Source of the DNA: Nosema muscidifuracis
Lineage: Eukaryota > Microsporidia > Nosematidae
NCBI GenBank assembly: GCA_028335825.1
Contig: JAIOKI010000001.1
Span: 372,001 to 436,000 of the forward strand
Direction of reading: 5' to 3'
Length of the DNA stretch: 64,000 nucleotides
Shown: positions 1 through 9,078 of the stretch, in pieces
Layout of the letters: every line of letters starts with the position of its first letter
How positions within the stretch are numbered: the stretch's first letter is position 1
Notes under the pieces: generated by a model
What the model was told of the DNA's origin: nothing
Database searches by the model: none
The model's input: only the letters and a program-made list of their open reading frames with translations
Position numbers and translations under genes: made by a program

Positions 1-170
1 TTAAGTTATGTTGCTTAGCTACGTCGTTTCGATTAAGGCTGAAAGCCTCTTAAGCCTGAAGCGTAGCTCAAAGATACATTTGGGAGAATACTACTCTATT
101 AAGCAGAACTGTAAGAATGAAGGTGTATGCCGACATTTTGAGGTTACTGCTTTTTGTATTACAGTGTAGG
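1..170 (+). rRNA. Large-subunit rRNA gene, 3' end only
   Basis: The stretch around positions 16-60 (agctacg, then ggctgaaagcctctta) aligns by eye with the universally conserved LSU helix region near the 3' end of 23S/25S rRNA, where yeast and E. coli have the GGCTGAA-GCCTCTAAG and GCTGAAAGCATCTAAGC strings. The later gtgtatgccgacattttgaggttac resembles the last E. coli helix (GTGTGTAAGCGCAGCGATGCGTTGAGCTAAC). The short distance between these blocks fits the reduced, prokaryote-sized rRNA of microsporidia. The exact 3' end is uncertain by some tens of bases. GC content is clearly above the surroundings. Confidence 0.8.
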
Positions 171-199
171 TGTGTATGTAATTTTTATAGTTAGGATTG

Positions 200-545
200 T
201 TAATAAGAAATGTTACTAGGAATATGTTTTAAGTAAATTGTTCAAACAAAAATCAAATATGTTATGCAGAAAGTAAACAATCGAAAGATTAGAACATACA
301 CTAGATTAAGATGCAATCTAGTTAAGTGGTCATCCTCATTAGCTTGTTCCGGAAGAATTCCTGTGAGTTATAGGAACAAATGCTTTCTATGTGATGGACC
401 TCAAGAAAATATAGAACACTTTCTGATTGAGTGCCCTCTCTTAAGTGAGATCAGGTTCTCTTTTGAAGAGAATTTGCCGATATTGAAGTGTTCTAGAACA
501 ACTAACCAGGATAAAGTAAAATTAATTCTTGGTAATAAGGGAAAA
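200..545 (+). mobile_element. Non-LTR (LINE) copy A, 3' part of ORF2 only
   Basis: The reading frame from 264 to 545 encodes the C-terminal end of a LINE ORF2, including a CCHC zinc knuckle (C-x2-C-x8-H-x4-C; CFLCDG...EHFLIEC). It lines up with the last residues of the intact ORF2 at 6900-7170 but differs at roughly a third or more of residues, so it is an older or different subfamily. It is cut off at both sides: its 5' limit is unclear between 200 and 264 and its 3' end is replaced at 546 by the start of another copy. The frame runs on into ORF1 of copy B, giving a chimeric open frame of 477 codons (264-1697) that is not a real gene. Confidence 0.8.
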
Positions 546-1685
546 ATGGGGTTAGACAATTGTAAAAAAAACACTCCGCAGAGATGCAGCACAAACGAGG
601 ACTTACCAACCTCAAAAGTACAGAAAGATAGTCAAACATCTTTACTGGAAGGAATTAAAAGTAGTTATGGTACTCTTAGCTCTGGTAATGCTTTGTACTA
701 TGACATAAAAAAATTGAATAGTCTCTATTCAAAAACAGAAGTTTTGTTTGAAAAAGCAAGTAAAAATTTTTATCATATTGATAAAGAAAAGAACAGAGAT
801 ATTTACAACATCTCTAGATACTCATTAAGTCTGATAGACTTGATTAAGCTCCAAGATGCACATGTTAAGTCGTGTCAACGTGAGCTGAGTACACAAAAGA
901 AGAAGTATGAATTACTTCAAAAACAAGTGAATGATCTCATCAACCGTGTCAATTATGATGATGTCAATAAAGTAAACACTGAGTCATTGAATGAAGTGAA
1001 GCAGGAAACTGCAACAAAAGACAAAGATCGAACTCCTCATCCGGATAACTCGATTGTAAAAGAGGATGGTAAGGTCACCATGCCATCTCAAATAACAAGC
1101 ATTGGATCGCCCAAGTCCTCTGCACTATCAATCTTCCTTTCCAAGGTAGCAACAGCTTCCTGCAAAGGCAGGAAACCAAAGAGTCCCATTCTTTTAAAGA
1201 GAACATCTGAAGAAGGATGGACAAAGGTCGTAGCCAGCTACGGAAGATCAGTAGTGATCAAAAAAGATAGTCTATTGGCTGATAAAATGGAAGTTATCGA
1301 TGACAACAGGTATACCTCACTAATGCCTGATTGGATTCGTAACATTAACAACAGTGAAGAGTCATCTGATGACTCTAATGATAAGAGTTATCCCTTAGCT
1401 TATCTAGGGGATCCTAAAAGACAGCAGAGGTCGAAACGCCTTGATAAAAGTAACTACCCTATGAGGCTATCAGAGGATGTAAAAAAAGAAAAGGAGCCGA
1501 AACACTCCATAAAAGATAGTATACATCTAGATGCCAATATGTGTAATCTAGATGTTATCACAAAAGAAGGCCTCCAAGGGCCTATGATAGTAGACCACAA
1601 AGCGACTGACATCTTAATTGAGTCTGTAGAGTCCTTTGTGGAAACAATAAAAGAGGAACAATTTTCTAAGTTGCATAACTTGCAA
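546..1685 (+). mobile_element. LINE copy B, truncated ORF1 (direct repeat of 1688-2827)
   Basis: These 1140 bases repeat the first 1140 bases of the intact element that follows. The offset is a constant 1142 bases, with only about a dozen substitutions seen by eye and no indels, so the duplication is recent. It starts exactly at an ORF1 ATG and stops inside ORF1, just before the codons that continue in the full copy. Two extra bases (at) separate it from the next ATG. It carries the N-terminal and coiled-coil part of ORF1 but no ORF2. It could be a partial insertion, or the product of a local tandem duplication of the 5' end. Confidence 0.85.
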
Positions 1686-1687
1686 AT

Positions 1688-3595
1688 ATGGGGTTAGACA
1701 ATTGTAAAAAAAACACTCCGCAGAGATGCAGCACAAACGAGGACTTACCAACCTCAAAAGTACAGAAAGATAGTCAAACATCTTTACTGGAAGGAATTAA
1801 AAGTAGTTATGGTACTCTTAGCTCTGGTAATGCTCAGTACTATGACATAAAAAAATTGAATAGTTTCTATTCAAAAACAGAAGTTTTGTTTGAAAAAGCA
1901 AGTAAAAATTTTTATCATATTGATAAAGAAAAGAACAGAGATATTTACAACATCTCTAGATACTCATTAAGTCTGATAGACTTGATTAAGCTCCAAGATG
2001 CACATGTTAAGTCGTGTCAACGTGAGCTGAGTACACAAAAGAAGAAGTATGAATTACTTCAAAAACAAGTGAATGATCTCATCAACCGTGTCAATTATGA
2101 TGATGTCAATAAAGTAAACACTGAGTCATTGAATGAAGTGAAGCAGGAAACTGCAACAAAAGACAAAGATCGAACTCCTCATCCGGATAACTCGATTGTA
2201 AAAGAGGATGGTAAGGTCACCATGCCATCTCAAATAACAAGCATTGGATCGCCCAAGTCCTCTGCACTATCAGTCTTCCTTTCAAAGGTAGCAACAGCTT
2301 CCTGCAAAGGCAGGAAACCAAAGAATCCCATTCTTTTAAAGAGAACATCTGAAGAAGGATGGACAAAGGTCGTAGCCAGCTACGGAAGATCAGTAGTGGT
2401 CAAAAAAGACAGTCTATTGGCTGATAAAATGGAAGTTATCGATGACAACAGGTATACCTCACTAATGCCTGATTGGATTCGTAACATTAACAACAGTGAA
2501 GAGTCATCTGATGACTCTAATGATAAGAGTTATTCCTTAGCTTATCTAGGGGATCCTAAAAGACAGCAAAGGTCGAAACGCCTTGATAAAAGTAACTACC
2601 CTATGAGGCTATCAGAGGATGTAAAAAAAGAAAAGGAGCCGAAACACTCCATAAAAGATAGTATACATCTAGATGCCAATATGTGTAATCTAGATGTTAT
2701 CACAAAAGAAGGCCTCCAAGGGCCTATGATAGTAGACCACAAAGCGACTGACATCTTAATTGAGTCTGTAGAGTCCTTTGTGGAAACAATAAAAGAGGAA
2801 CAATTTTCTAAGTTGCATAACTTGCAAGAGACTAAGAAAAATGTTGTACTCAACAAAAGGGAGAAGTCGAAACGCTTCACAAATAAAAACTACCCTAAGG
2901 TTGGCAAGCCAAAGGATGTTCTAAAAGTTCCCAATAAAACCACTAAGGGAAGTGTGGTATCACACAAACAAAAGAAAAATCTCTTAAAGAGACTTAGAGA
3001 AGATTCAGCTCATAAAAAAGTTGAAATAAAAAATTTTATTGCCCCTAAAATGAAGGACAATAAAGATAACAAACCAGTAAAGAAGAATACTGGAGAAAAA
3101 TGGACAGATAAGCTGTCTAGAGAAGAACTCCTTAAAATCATGCTTGAGGGGAAGAAACCAGCCGAAAATAAGTATCGGCTGGTTACAATGGATGGTCTAC
3201 CATCAGGGGAGGGCCATAAAAATTTAGCTGTCTGGGCTAAGATACTAGGTGTTAAGGAATCAGATATTCCTTACATAAAAGATGTCAGTGGGAAGACGAT
3301 CCTTTTAGTAAGATATGAAGCTGTTCTGAGAGTGGTAGACAGTCTTTGTAGAATTGCTGAGGGAGTCAGATGCCTGTCTGAGCCAAATGCTTTGAGACAG
3401 TTCTTGTCTCATAATAAAGATAAAATAGTAGCAGATCTTGCTAGTATTAAAAAAAGTTGGAAGTCTTTTGTTCCTCTGCAAAAGTCTATAAAAGTTATAG
3501 TACGATGTCTTAATAATTTGGAGACAAGTATGTTAAAAAAGTTTGCTTTAGATGATGAAGCTATAAAAGATATTCTGGAGGCTAATGGTCCCTGA
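1688..3595 (+). CDS. LINE ORF1 protein (gag-like, nucleic-acid binding, 635 aa)
   Basis: ORF1 proteins of LINEs coat the element RNA and help reverse transcription. This one shows a probable coiled coil at about residues 50-125 (heptad-like stretches rich in K, L, E, Q), a Ser/Asp-rich middle, a very basic Lys-rich segment around residues 395-480, and a more ordered C-terminal part (about 490-620) with GEKWTDKLSREELLKIM near its start. No CCHC knuckles or clear RRM signature are visible. Function is inferred from position directly upstream of ORF2. The start ATG is the first base of the element. Its stop overlaps the ORF2 start by 11 bases (ATGGTCCCTGA), which suggests coupled termination and reinitiation. 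Confidence 0.8.
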   Translation: MGLDNCKKNTPQRCSTNEDLPTSKVQKDSQTSLLEGIKSSYGTLSSGNAQYYDIKKLNSFYSKTEVLFEKASKNFYHIDKEKNRDIYNISRYSLSLIDLIKLQDAHVKSCQRELSTQKKKYELLQKQVNDLINRVNYDDVNKVNTESLNEVKQETATKDKDRTPHPDNSIVKEDGKVTMPSQITSIGSPKSSALSVFLSKVATASCKGRKPKNPILLKRTSEEGWTKVVASYGRSVVVKKDSLLADKMEVIDDNRYTSLMPDWIRNINNSEESSDDSNDKSYSLAYLGDPKRQQRSKRLDKSNYPMRLSEDVKKEKEPKHSIKDSIHLDANMCNLDVITKEGLQGPMIVDHKATDILIESVESFVETIKEEQFSKLHNLQETKKNVVLNKREKSKRFTNKNYPKVGKPKDVLKVPNKTTKGSVVSHKQKKNLLKRLREDSAHKKVEIKNFIAPKMKDNKDNKPVKKNTGEKWTDKLSREELLKIMLEGKKPAENKYRLVTMDGLPSGEGHKNLAVWAKILGVKESDIPYIKDVSGKTILLVRYEAVLRVVDSLCRIAEGVRCLSEPNALRQFLSHNKDKIVADLASIKKSWKSFVPLQKSIKVIVRCLNNLETSMLKKFALDDEAIKDILEANGP

Positions 3596-6500
3596 AAATA
3601 AAATTCTAAATATTGATTTATTACGATTCACTCTAAGGAATCAAAAAACTTCTTTATTTAAGCTTCTTAGAAGCAACAAAAGTATTTGTATTGATTTAAG
3701 TTACAAACTTATTAAAATCAAAAGTAAATGTCATTCGAGATCCCTCGGAGTAAAATCTTTAAATTATAATGTAATGTTTAATTTAAGAAAAAAGATCAAG
3801 CTTAACAGCTTACAAAAGAAGCTCTGCTTAGTAAAGGCCTTGGCAAGCCATATTAAGATTCCAGAGTTACAAAAGAAACTTACAAGAGTTAATCCAGTTT
3901 TAGATAACTGTATTGTAGGTAGTAAAAGACATCGCAGACGTGATACAACATTTACTTTCTTTGCTGTAAAGAAAGTACAAAAAGACAACTTTATTAATGC
4001 ATTAAAGCAGTTAAACATTAATGTGTTAAAAGAAAAACCAGCTAAGTTTAAGCAGGTACAAAAGTTAAAGACTCTTGACAAAGTTAAGCTTTGTAGTCTT
4101 AATATAAATCATCTTTATGGGAAGAAGGAAGACTTAGAGATCCTTTTGAAAGTAGAGAAACCATCAATTTTATGTCTACAAGAAACATGGAAGAAATCCA
4201 CTTTTATTGGAAGACTAGAAAAGTATATGGTAGTGGAAACACCTGCCATAGGTAAAAATAAACCAGGTTTAATGACCTTGGTAAGAAAAAGTGGAGCAGT
4301 GAGATGTTCTAAAAAAGGTAATGATGACAACATCCTACAAACGGTTGTTGAATTCAAAACAAGTACAGGATGGACAAAGATACTAGTTATCAATGTCTAT
4401 GTGCCACAAGATAGAGAGCTTAAGCAATTAACTCTCATAAAATTAATCAACCTTCTTAATATTGAGAAGAACAAAAGATGCTACAAGGAGATTATAGTAA
4501 TGGGAGATATGAATTGTAAAGATTCAACTCTCAAACAAAAGCTTGTTGCTGGAGGTTTAAATCCTCTTATCAACTACAATAGAGTATCAGGAACTAGAAT
4601 CCTGAGTAATGGTAAAGTCTCAAAAAGACGTATTGATACGATCTTTAGAGTCTTAAAGCAAGACAGTGAGAAGGTTACTATCTCACAAAGATGGGCTGTA
4701 GGAGATCATCTACTACTTAGAAGATATATAACTCTTCCTTCTCCAGTAGTAGAGACATCTTTTACATATAACAGAAAGAAGATGCAAGATCCTCTTATTG
4801 AAGAGAAATTGAGTCAGCTTTTGAATAGGAAACTATTCACAATAGAAGAACTCCCAAGAGTTTTAAAAGAAGTATGTACAACTGAAAAGGTGTACGATAA
4901 AGTTAAGGTAAAAAAAGGATTACCTATTAAATGGAAGCACATTAATGTGTATAAAAGATTTAGACTTGCCACAAAGCAAGTACTAAAACAATGGAATGAT
5001 GTAAATGCTTTTAGGTATTTGACATTAAAAAAAGAAGTGGAGGAAACAAGAGTGAAGGTTCGGCGAGAACGAGCTAATCTCTGGGCCTTTAATGGCATAA
5101 ACCTCTATAAAAGTAATCGCTCTAGAGATTTCTGGAAGTGGCTAAAGGGTATGTCTAACACATCAGTTAGACTAGACAATGTTTGTCTTCAAGACGAGGA
5201 GGGCATAGCTCACAATGAGCAACAAAAGAAGCTAGAAATAGCTAACAAATTTTATGCTAAATTAGCAACATCAACTGTAGATAGTGACTCTATATACAAC
5301 AAAAGTCCTTTAAAAGAGCCTCCCGATGACGTCATAATGGAGGAATTAATAAAAGCTACAAATAATTGTGGCAATAACAAAGCAGCCGGTCCGGATGAAA
5401 TTCCAACTGAGCTATACAAGGTACTACTTAGGCCTAGTCTAGTAGATAAAAAGCTGCCCTCATTCCTGGTGGATGAGATCAACAAATTCATAACAGGTGC
5501 CAGCCCACCTGTTTATTGGAGTGCTGCTGATATGGTATGCCTCCATAAAAAAGGAGATGAAACAGATATCAACAACTATAGAGGTATTGCACTGATTAAT
5601 ACAATCAGTAAAATATACCTCAAAATAATCAATGATAGACTTACACAGTTTGTCGATACAAATAACATTCTTTCTCCTTATCAGGCTGGATTTAGAGCAG
5701 GAGAAGAATGTATGAACCAGGTAGCAACCTTATTAGAAGTTGTTAAAAGAAGAGAATTTCGAAGTCTGAAGACATATCTGTGCTTCATAGACTTCGAAAA
5801 AGCTTATGATAATGTTAGCCATGAGCTATTATTTAATAAGTTACAAAAGTATTGTATACCAGAATATCTTATCAATACATTGAAAGATATATATGGTAAC
5901 ACACAAATGAGAATCCGCATAGGTGGAGATACAAGCAGTGGCTATAGCTACAGAAAGGGTGTGAGACAAGGATGCCCTTGTTCTCCAATGTTGTTCAATC
6001 TGTTTATTAATGACATTTTTGATGACATGGCAAAAGTGATTGTACCTCGATCAACAATAGCAATACCAGGACTGATGTTTGCAGATGACATAGTTGTCTT
6101 TGGTGATTCAAAAAATGATTTGGAACTAAAAATTCAACAAATCAGCAAATGGGCAGTTGACAATCAAATGAGAGTTAACTGTAACAAAAGTGGTATTCTC
6201 GTATGGAATACCAATACAAGCTATGAGTCAGAAGATATCTCTATAGATATTGACTTCGGAAGAATCTGTGAAGTCACAGAATACAGGTATTTGGGTGTGT
6301 TGATTAAAAGAAGCACCCTCGAAGATCATCTTGTAAAAGATGGAGCCTTTAGAGGCAAAAAAGCATTAGAAGCATTGAAACCAAAGCTTCTTAACAAGAG
6401 TATATGTATTCCGTTTAAGGGAATACTAATAAAGAATGTACTAGTACCTGCACTCATGTACGGTAGTGAGTTATGGGGAATGTCTAGTACAAGATTAGGG

Positions 6501-7295
6501 AGAATCAGTAGGATTCTCAGAAAAGCTGTTCGGATGATATTCTGGACAAAAATAGTTCCATTAGATAGGATAATGGATGAGTTCTGTATTAACAGGATTC
6601 AAATACAAGCAGCTCTAAATCGCTTTAGAGCATTAAGGAAGTGGAAACACAACAAAACTATAATCTCGGAATTTGTAGAACAAGTTCCAAGAGCCAAAAA
6701 GATTACGTGGAGTTCAAGAACTCGACGGTGGTGTAAAAGATATGTCGGACACGACTATGAAAGTATTGACTACAAAGTAGCCAAAAAAAGAATAATGGAG
6801 GTATTGAAAGGTAGGAGATCCTATAATACTACCATAGCATCCTCACTAGCAGCACAGTATGGTATATTTGAATCTCAACTCAAGTACATACTAACAAAAA
6901 TTAGTAAAAGACAGATAAGGAATTACACCAAAATAAGATGTAATCTAATTAGATGGTCTTCTGCGTTAGCTAATGCTCGTAGAATCCCTCAGTATTATAG
7001 AGAACATTGCTTTCTATGTGAGGGAGAACAGGAAAATCTTGAACATTTCCTGTTAGATTGTCCATCCTTATCTGAGACAAGATCTCTTTATGAGAATAAA
7101 ATCCCAGAGTTAAATTCTTTAACTCTAACAAAAGAAGAACGAGTTAGGATGATCATTGGTAATATCAATGACATCAAGACTTCACCAACAGGAAGAAAAG
7201 CTCTACTTGTAAGAGTAGAATTTCTTGATAAAATGATAGTACAAAGATATATCATTGTACAACAAAAGAGTAGACTTCATGTCTCATCAGAGTAA
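3585..7295 (+). CDS. LINE ORF2: AP endonuclease, reverse transcriptase, CCHC knuckle (1236 aa)
   Basis: This enzyme nicks target DNA and reverse transcribes the element RNA at the nick. After a basic N-terminal extension of about 160 residues the APE domain shows LNINH (about 170), QETW (about 199), GDMNC (about 306), RRID (about 348) and GDH (about 372), the expected catalytic set. The RT domain shows NNYRGIAL, YQAGFR, FIDFEKAYD (about 734), RQGCPCSPMLF and the catalytic FADD (about 832). A C-terminal knuckle CFLC...EHFLLDC lies at about 1142. No RNase H domain is evident. All key residues are present, so the copy could be active. The start ATG lies within the ORF1 stop region. Confidence 0.93.
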   Translation: MVPENKILNIDLLRFTLRNQKTSLFKLLRSNKSICIDLSYKLIKIKSKCHSRSLGVKSLNYNVMFNLRKKIKLNSLQKKLCLVKALASHIKIPELQKKLTRVNPVLDNCIVGSKRHRRRDTTFTFFAVKKVQKDNFINALKQLNINVLKEKPAKFKQVQKLKTLDKVKLCSLNINHLYGKKEDLEILLKVEKPSILCLQETWKKSTFIGRLEKYMVVETPAIGKNKPGLMTLVRKSGAVRCSKKGNDDNILQTVVEFKTSTGWTKILVINVYVPQDRELKQLTLIKLINLLNIEKNKRCYKEIIVMGDMNCKDSTLKQKLVAGGLNPLINYNRVSGTRILSNGKVSKRRIDTIFRVLKQDSEKVTISQRWAVGDHLLLRRYITLPSPVVETSFTYNRKKMQDPLIEEKLSQLLNRKLFTIEELPRVLKEVCTTEKVYDKVKVKKGLPIKWKHINVYKRFRLATKQVLKQWNDVNAFRYLTLKKEVEETRVKVRRERANLWAFNGINLYKSNRSRDFWKWLKGMSNTSVRLDNVCLQDEEGIAHNEQQKKLEIANKFYAKLATSTVDSDSIYNKSPLKEPPDDVIMEELIKATNNCGNNKAAGPDEIPTELYKVLLRPSLVDKKLPSFLVDEINKFITGASPPVYWSAADMVCLHKKGDETDINNYRGIALINTISKIYLKIINDRLTQFVDTNNILSPYQAGFRAGEECMNQVATLLEVVKRREFRSLKTYLCFIDFEKAYDNVSHELLFNKLQKYCIPEYLINTLKDIYGNTQMRIRIGGDTSSGYSYRKGVRQGCPCSPMLFNLFINDIFDDMAKVIVPRSTIAIPGLMFADDIVVFGDSKNDLELKIQQISKWAVDNQMRVNCNKSGILVWNTNTSYESEDISIDIDFGRICEVTEYRYLGVLIKRSTLEDHLVKDGAFRGKKALEALKPKLLNKSICIPFKGILIKNVLVPALMYGSELWGMSSTRLGRISRILRKAVRMIFWTKIVPLDRIMDEFCINRIQIQAALNRFRALRKWKHNKTIISEFVEQVPRAKKITWSSRTRRWCKRYVGHDYESIDYKVAKKRIMEVLKGRRSYNTTIASSLAAQYGIFESQLKYILTKISKRQIRNYTKIRCNLIRWSSALANARRIPQYYREHCFLCEGEQENLEHFLLDCPSLSETRSLYENKIPELNSLTLTKEERVRMIIGNINDIKTSPTGRKALLVRVEFLDKMIVQRYIIVQQKSRLHVSSE

Positions 7296-7640
7296 AATCT
7301 GATACAAAAGTAGCTAATTTATTAGCAACAAAAGAATTAAATTATGACCTGGGAGGGGTTTGGCTTAAAGCTGCATATTATGCCGTAGCATTCCGCTGAA
7401 CTGAGTTGTGTTCTTAATTGGTGTATTGAACCAGGCGATAACCCAAAATCCTGCTGAACGCAGGTCTCAGTCATTATGACTGAAGAATTTTAATTAATCC
7501 TAAGGGGTTCCCAATCTTCCTACAAGCAAGGTCTTTATGGTATGCTGGTGTGTGTCACATAATATTGGATGTAGAAGTTTTTACTTGCTGTGTGGCTTTC
7601 CTCTCTTATCTCAATAAATTATTTTATTTTTATTTTATTT
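7296..7640 (+). other. LINE 3' UTR with paired hairpins and A/T tail
   Basis: Two small hairpins follow the ORF2 stop (atcaga/tctgat at about 7286-7305, gctaa/ttagc at about 7314-7327). They are followed by the motif acctgggaggggtt, a block containing ggtgtattgaaccaggcgata, and then a tail of aataaattattttattttt type. The same order is kept in the copy at 7645-8085. The region is GC-richer than host DNA and is a likely RT recognition structure (inference). Confidence 0.75.
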
Positions 7641-7644
7641 TTTT

Positions 7645-8085
7645 TTTTATTCTGTAGATTAAAAACATCCAGAAATGGAAGAAAGTGGTTAGAGTTTCTC
7701 TAACAATAAAGTCTTGCTCGAAAGAGCAAGTTTGTATATAAAAACAACTTTTAACCTGGGAGAGGTTGGGCATGATACTGTATGCTGTATTACTTTCGCT
7801 GGACTGAGTTGTGTTTTTAATTGGTGTATTGAGCCAGGCGATACGTTCTTACCTGTCTCTTGACAGGTTATAGCCTTCATGGCTATGACTTTAAGTAGTC
7901 CTAAGGGAACGATATTTTCTCCTATAAGCGAGGCCGTTGAGGTATGCTGGCGCTGTGTGCGCAATATTGATGTTTTAGTTTTACAGCGGAGTTTTTGGTG
8001 GCTTGGTAGCTTTTCTTCTATTGCTGTTTCCTTTTTTGACAATAAATATTTTTATTTTTATTTTTTATTTTTATTTTTTAACATG
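7645..8085 (+). mobile_element. 5'-truncated LINE 3' end (second in a row)
   Basis: It contains the conserved 3' UTR blocks of the full element: aacctgggagaggtt, ctggactgagttgtgttttt, ggtgtattgagccaggcgata and ggtatgctgg, ending in aataaatatttttattttta repeats. It is preceded by two perfect seven-base-pair hairpins (gttagag/ctctaac and cttgctc/gagcaag with a GAAA loop). No ORF2 sequence is kept, as expected for a heavily 5'-truncated LINE insertion. Sequence divergence from 7296-7640 is substantial, so it belongs to another lineage. Confidence 0.8.
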
Positions 8086-8086
8086 T

Positions 8087-8230
8087 AATGGTGTTTAATT
8101 AAAGCGCATTATTGATGTTTTGTTTGCTAGTGAAGTTTTTATTTGCCCAATGGTTTTACTCCTACACTGAATTTGATTTTTCCAATAAATATTTATATCC
8201 ATTATTTCTTATCTATTTTTTATTGCTGTT
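8087..8230 (+). mobile_element. Short 5'-truncated LINE 3' end (third in a row)
   Basis: The strings gcgcattattgatgttttg and ccaataaatatttatat mirror the last part of the preceding element (gcgcaatattgatgtttta and caataaatatttttatt). It has the same order of blocks and ends in an A/T tail. It is about 130 bases long and diverged, so the call rests on partial similarity only. Confidence 0.5.
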
Positions 8231-8329
8231 CTTTTATAAATTAATAAATTATTTCTATTTATGATGATAAGTTAAAATATTTTAATTTTTCTTTCTTTTT
8301 AAAAAATAATTATAAAAGCCTCTATACTA

Positions 8330-8548
8330 ATGAATAAAGAACATCAAGACATTCTAGAAATCCTCAAATCATTAAAAAGATCTTCAAATAAAAAACTTGA
8401 CAGTAATAATATATATACAACAGAAGTTTATAAGATGTTTATTCATACTATATTACAACTAAGTGAAGATAAAATTAACGGGTTTATATCATCAGATACA
8501 GAAGAAAAGATTACAAGACTTCGATATTATTTCACTAAAGGTGGTTAA
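8330..8548 (+). CDS. Small hypothetical protein (72 aa)
   Basis: The protein is all-helical in appearance and has no signal peptide. It lies 69 bases upstream of the eS24 gene on the same strand, with a C-rich gcctctatact before the ATG. The spacing of helices (EVYKMFIHTILQLSEDKI, then EEKITRLRYYFTKGG) loosely recalls the short histone-fold protein CENP-X/MHF2, which has similar length, but no diagnostic residue settles this. It could also be an unrelated lineage-specific protein. A profile search would decide. Confidence 0.5.
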   Translation: MNKEHQDILEILKSLKRSSNKKLDSNNIYTTEVYKMFIHTILQLSEDKINGFISSDTEEKITRLRYYFTKGG

Positions 8549-8608
8549 ATAGAAATTTAAGTTATTATTTTATTCTTTCTAATTTCAATATTTTTTCAAA
8601 TTTTTTCA

Positions 8609-8617
8609 CCCCTCTTA
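8609..8617 (+). promoter_or_regulatory. CCCC start-proximal motif of eS24
   Basis: CCCC lies 5 bases before the eS24 ATG in an otherwise T/A sequence. Microsporidian genes often carry such a C-rich signal immediately upstream of the start, and it supports the chosen start. Confidence 0.6.
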
Positions 8618-9019
8618 ATGTCAGCCACCTGCGAATTGGAAATAATAACACAGAAAGCTAACGAATTACTTGGTCGTAAAGAACTTAATTTAAAGATACA
8701 TCATGAAGAATCAGCTGTTCCTCCTAAGAATACTATAATTGAGAAGTTGGGTAAGTTATTCCAAACCAAGACTGATAATATTGTTATTTATGGTATTACT
8801 AACTGTCCTGGTACTCATACTTCAATAGGAAAAGTTAATATTTATAGTAATGTTGATGATCTTAAGAGAGTTGAGAAGCAGTATATTGTTACTAGAAAGA
8901 CTGGAGAGAGTGCTCTTAGAAAACCAAGAAGAACTAGAAAAGATGACAGAAAGAAGAGTTACAAGAGATTTGGTACAATTAAGAGAGCCATGAAGAAAGC
9001 TGAGAGAAAGAATAAATAA
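8618..9019 (+). CDS. RPS24: 40S ribosomal protein eS24
   Basis: This is a component of the small ribosomal subunit. The family signature is clear. An N-terminal beta part contains [18 protein letters not shown] and [18 protein letters not shown], then [19 protein letters not shown], and the tail is strongly basic ([19 protein letters not shown]). The length of 133 aa matches eukaryotic eS24. The start is supported by CCCC just upstream. As in other microsporidia the gene appears intron-free. The tail end overlaps nothing, and the convergent neighbour on the minus strand ends 59 bases further on. Confidence 0.95.
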   Translation: MSATCELEIITQKANELLGRKELNLKIHHEESAVPPKNTIIEKLGKLFQTKTDNIVIYGITNCPGTHTSIGKVNIYSNVDDLKRVEKQYIVTRKTGESALRKPRRTRKDDRKKSYKRFGTIKRAMKKAERKNK

Positions 9020-9078
9020 ACAATATTTAATATCAAATTTTTTTATATTTTAAAATTTGTTTATGTAAATTAATTTTT

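Larger units (their letters stand above)
1688..7640 (+). mobile_element. Intact two-ORF APE-type LINE (non-LTR retrotransposon)
   Basis: The element holds ORF1 (1688-3595), ORF2 with apurinic endonuclease, reverse transcriptase and a CCHC knuckle (3585-7295), a structured 3' UTR (7296-7610) and an A/T-rich simple tail ending near 7640. Both ORFs are open over their whole length. There is essentially no 5' UTR visible: both this copy and copy B start at the ORF1 ATG. The endonuclease type separates it from the restriction-like-endonuclease LINEs (R2, R4/Dong, CRE). Clade assignment (R1, I, Jockey, Tad-like) needs a tree. No target-site duplication could be identified by eye because the neighbours are other copies. 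Confidence 0.9.

Noticed and set aside
264-1697. A 477-codon open frame at the left of the window
   Set aside because: It joins the end of one LINE's ORF2 to a truncated ORF1 of another; the junction is at 546 and the frame is an accident.
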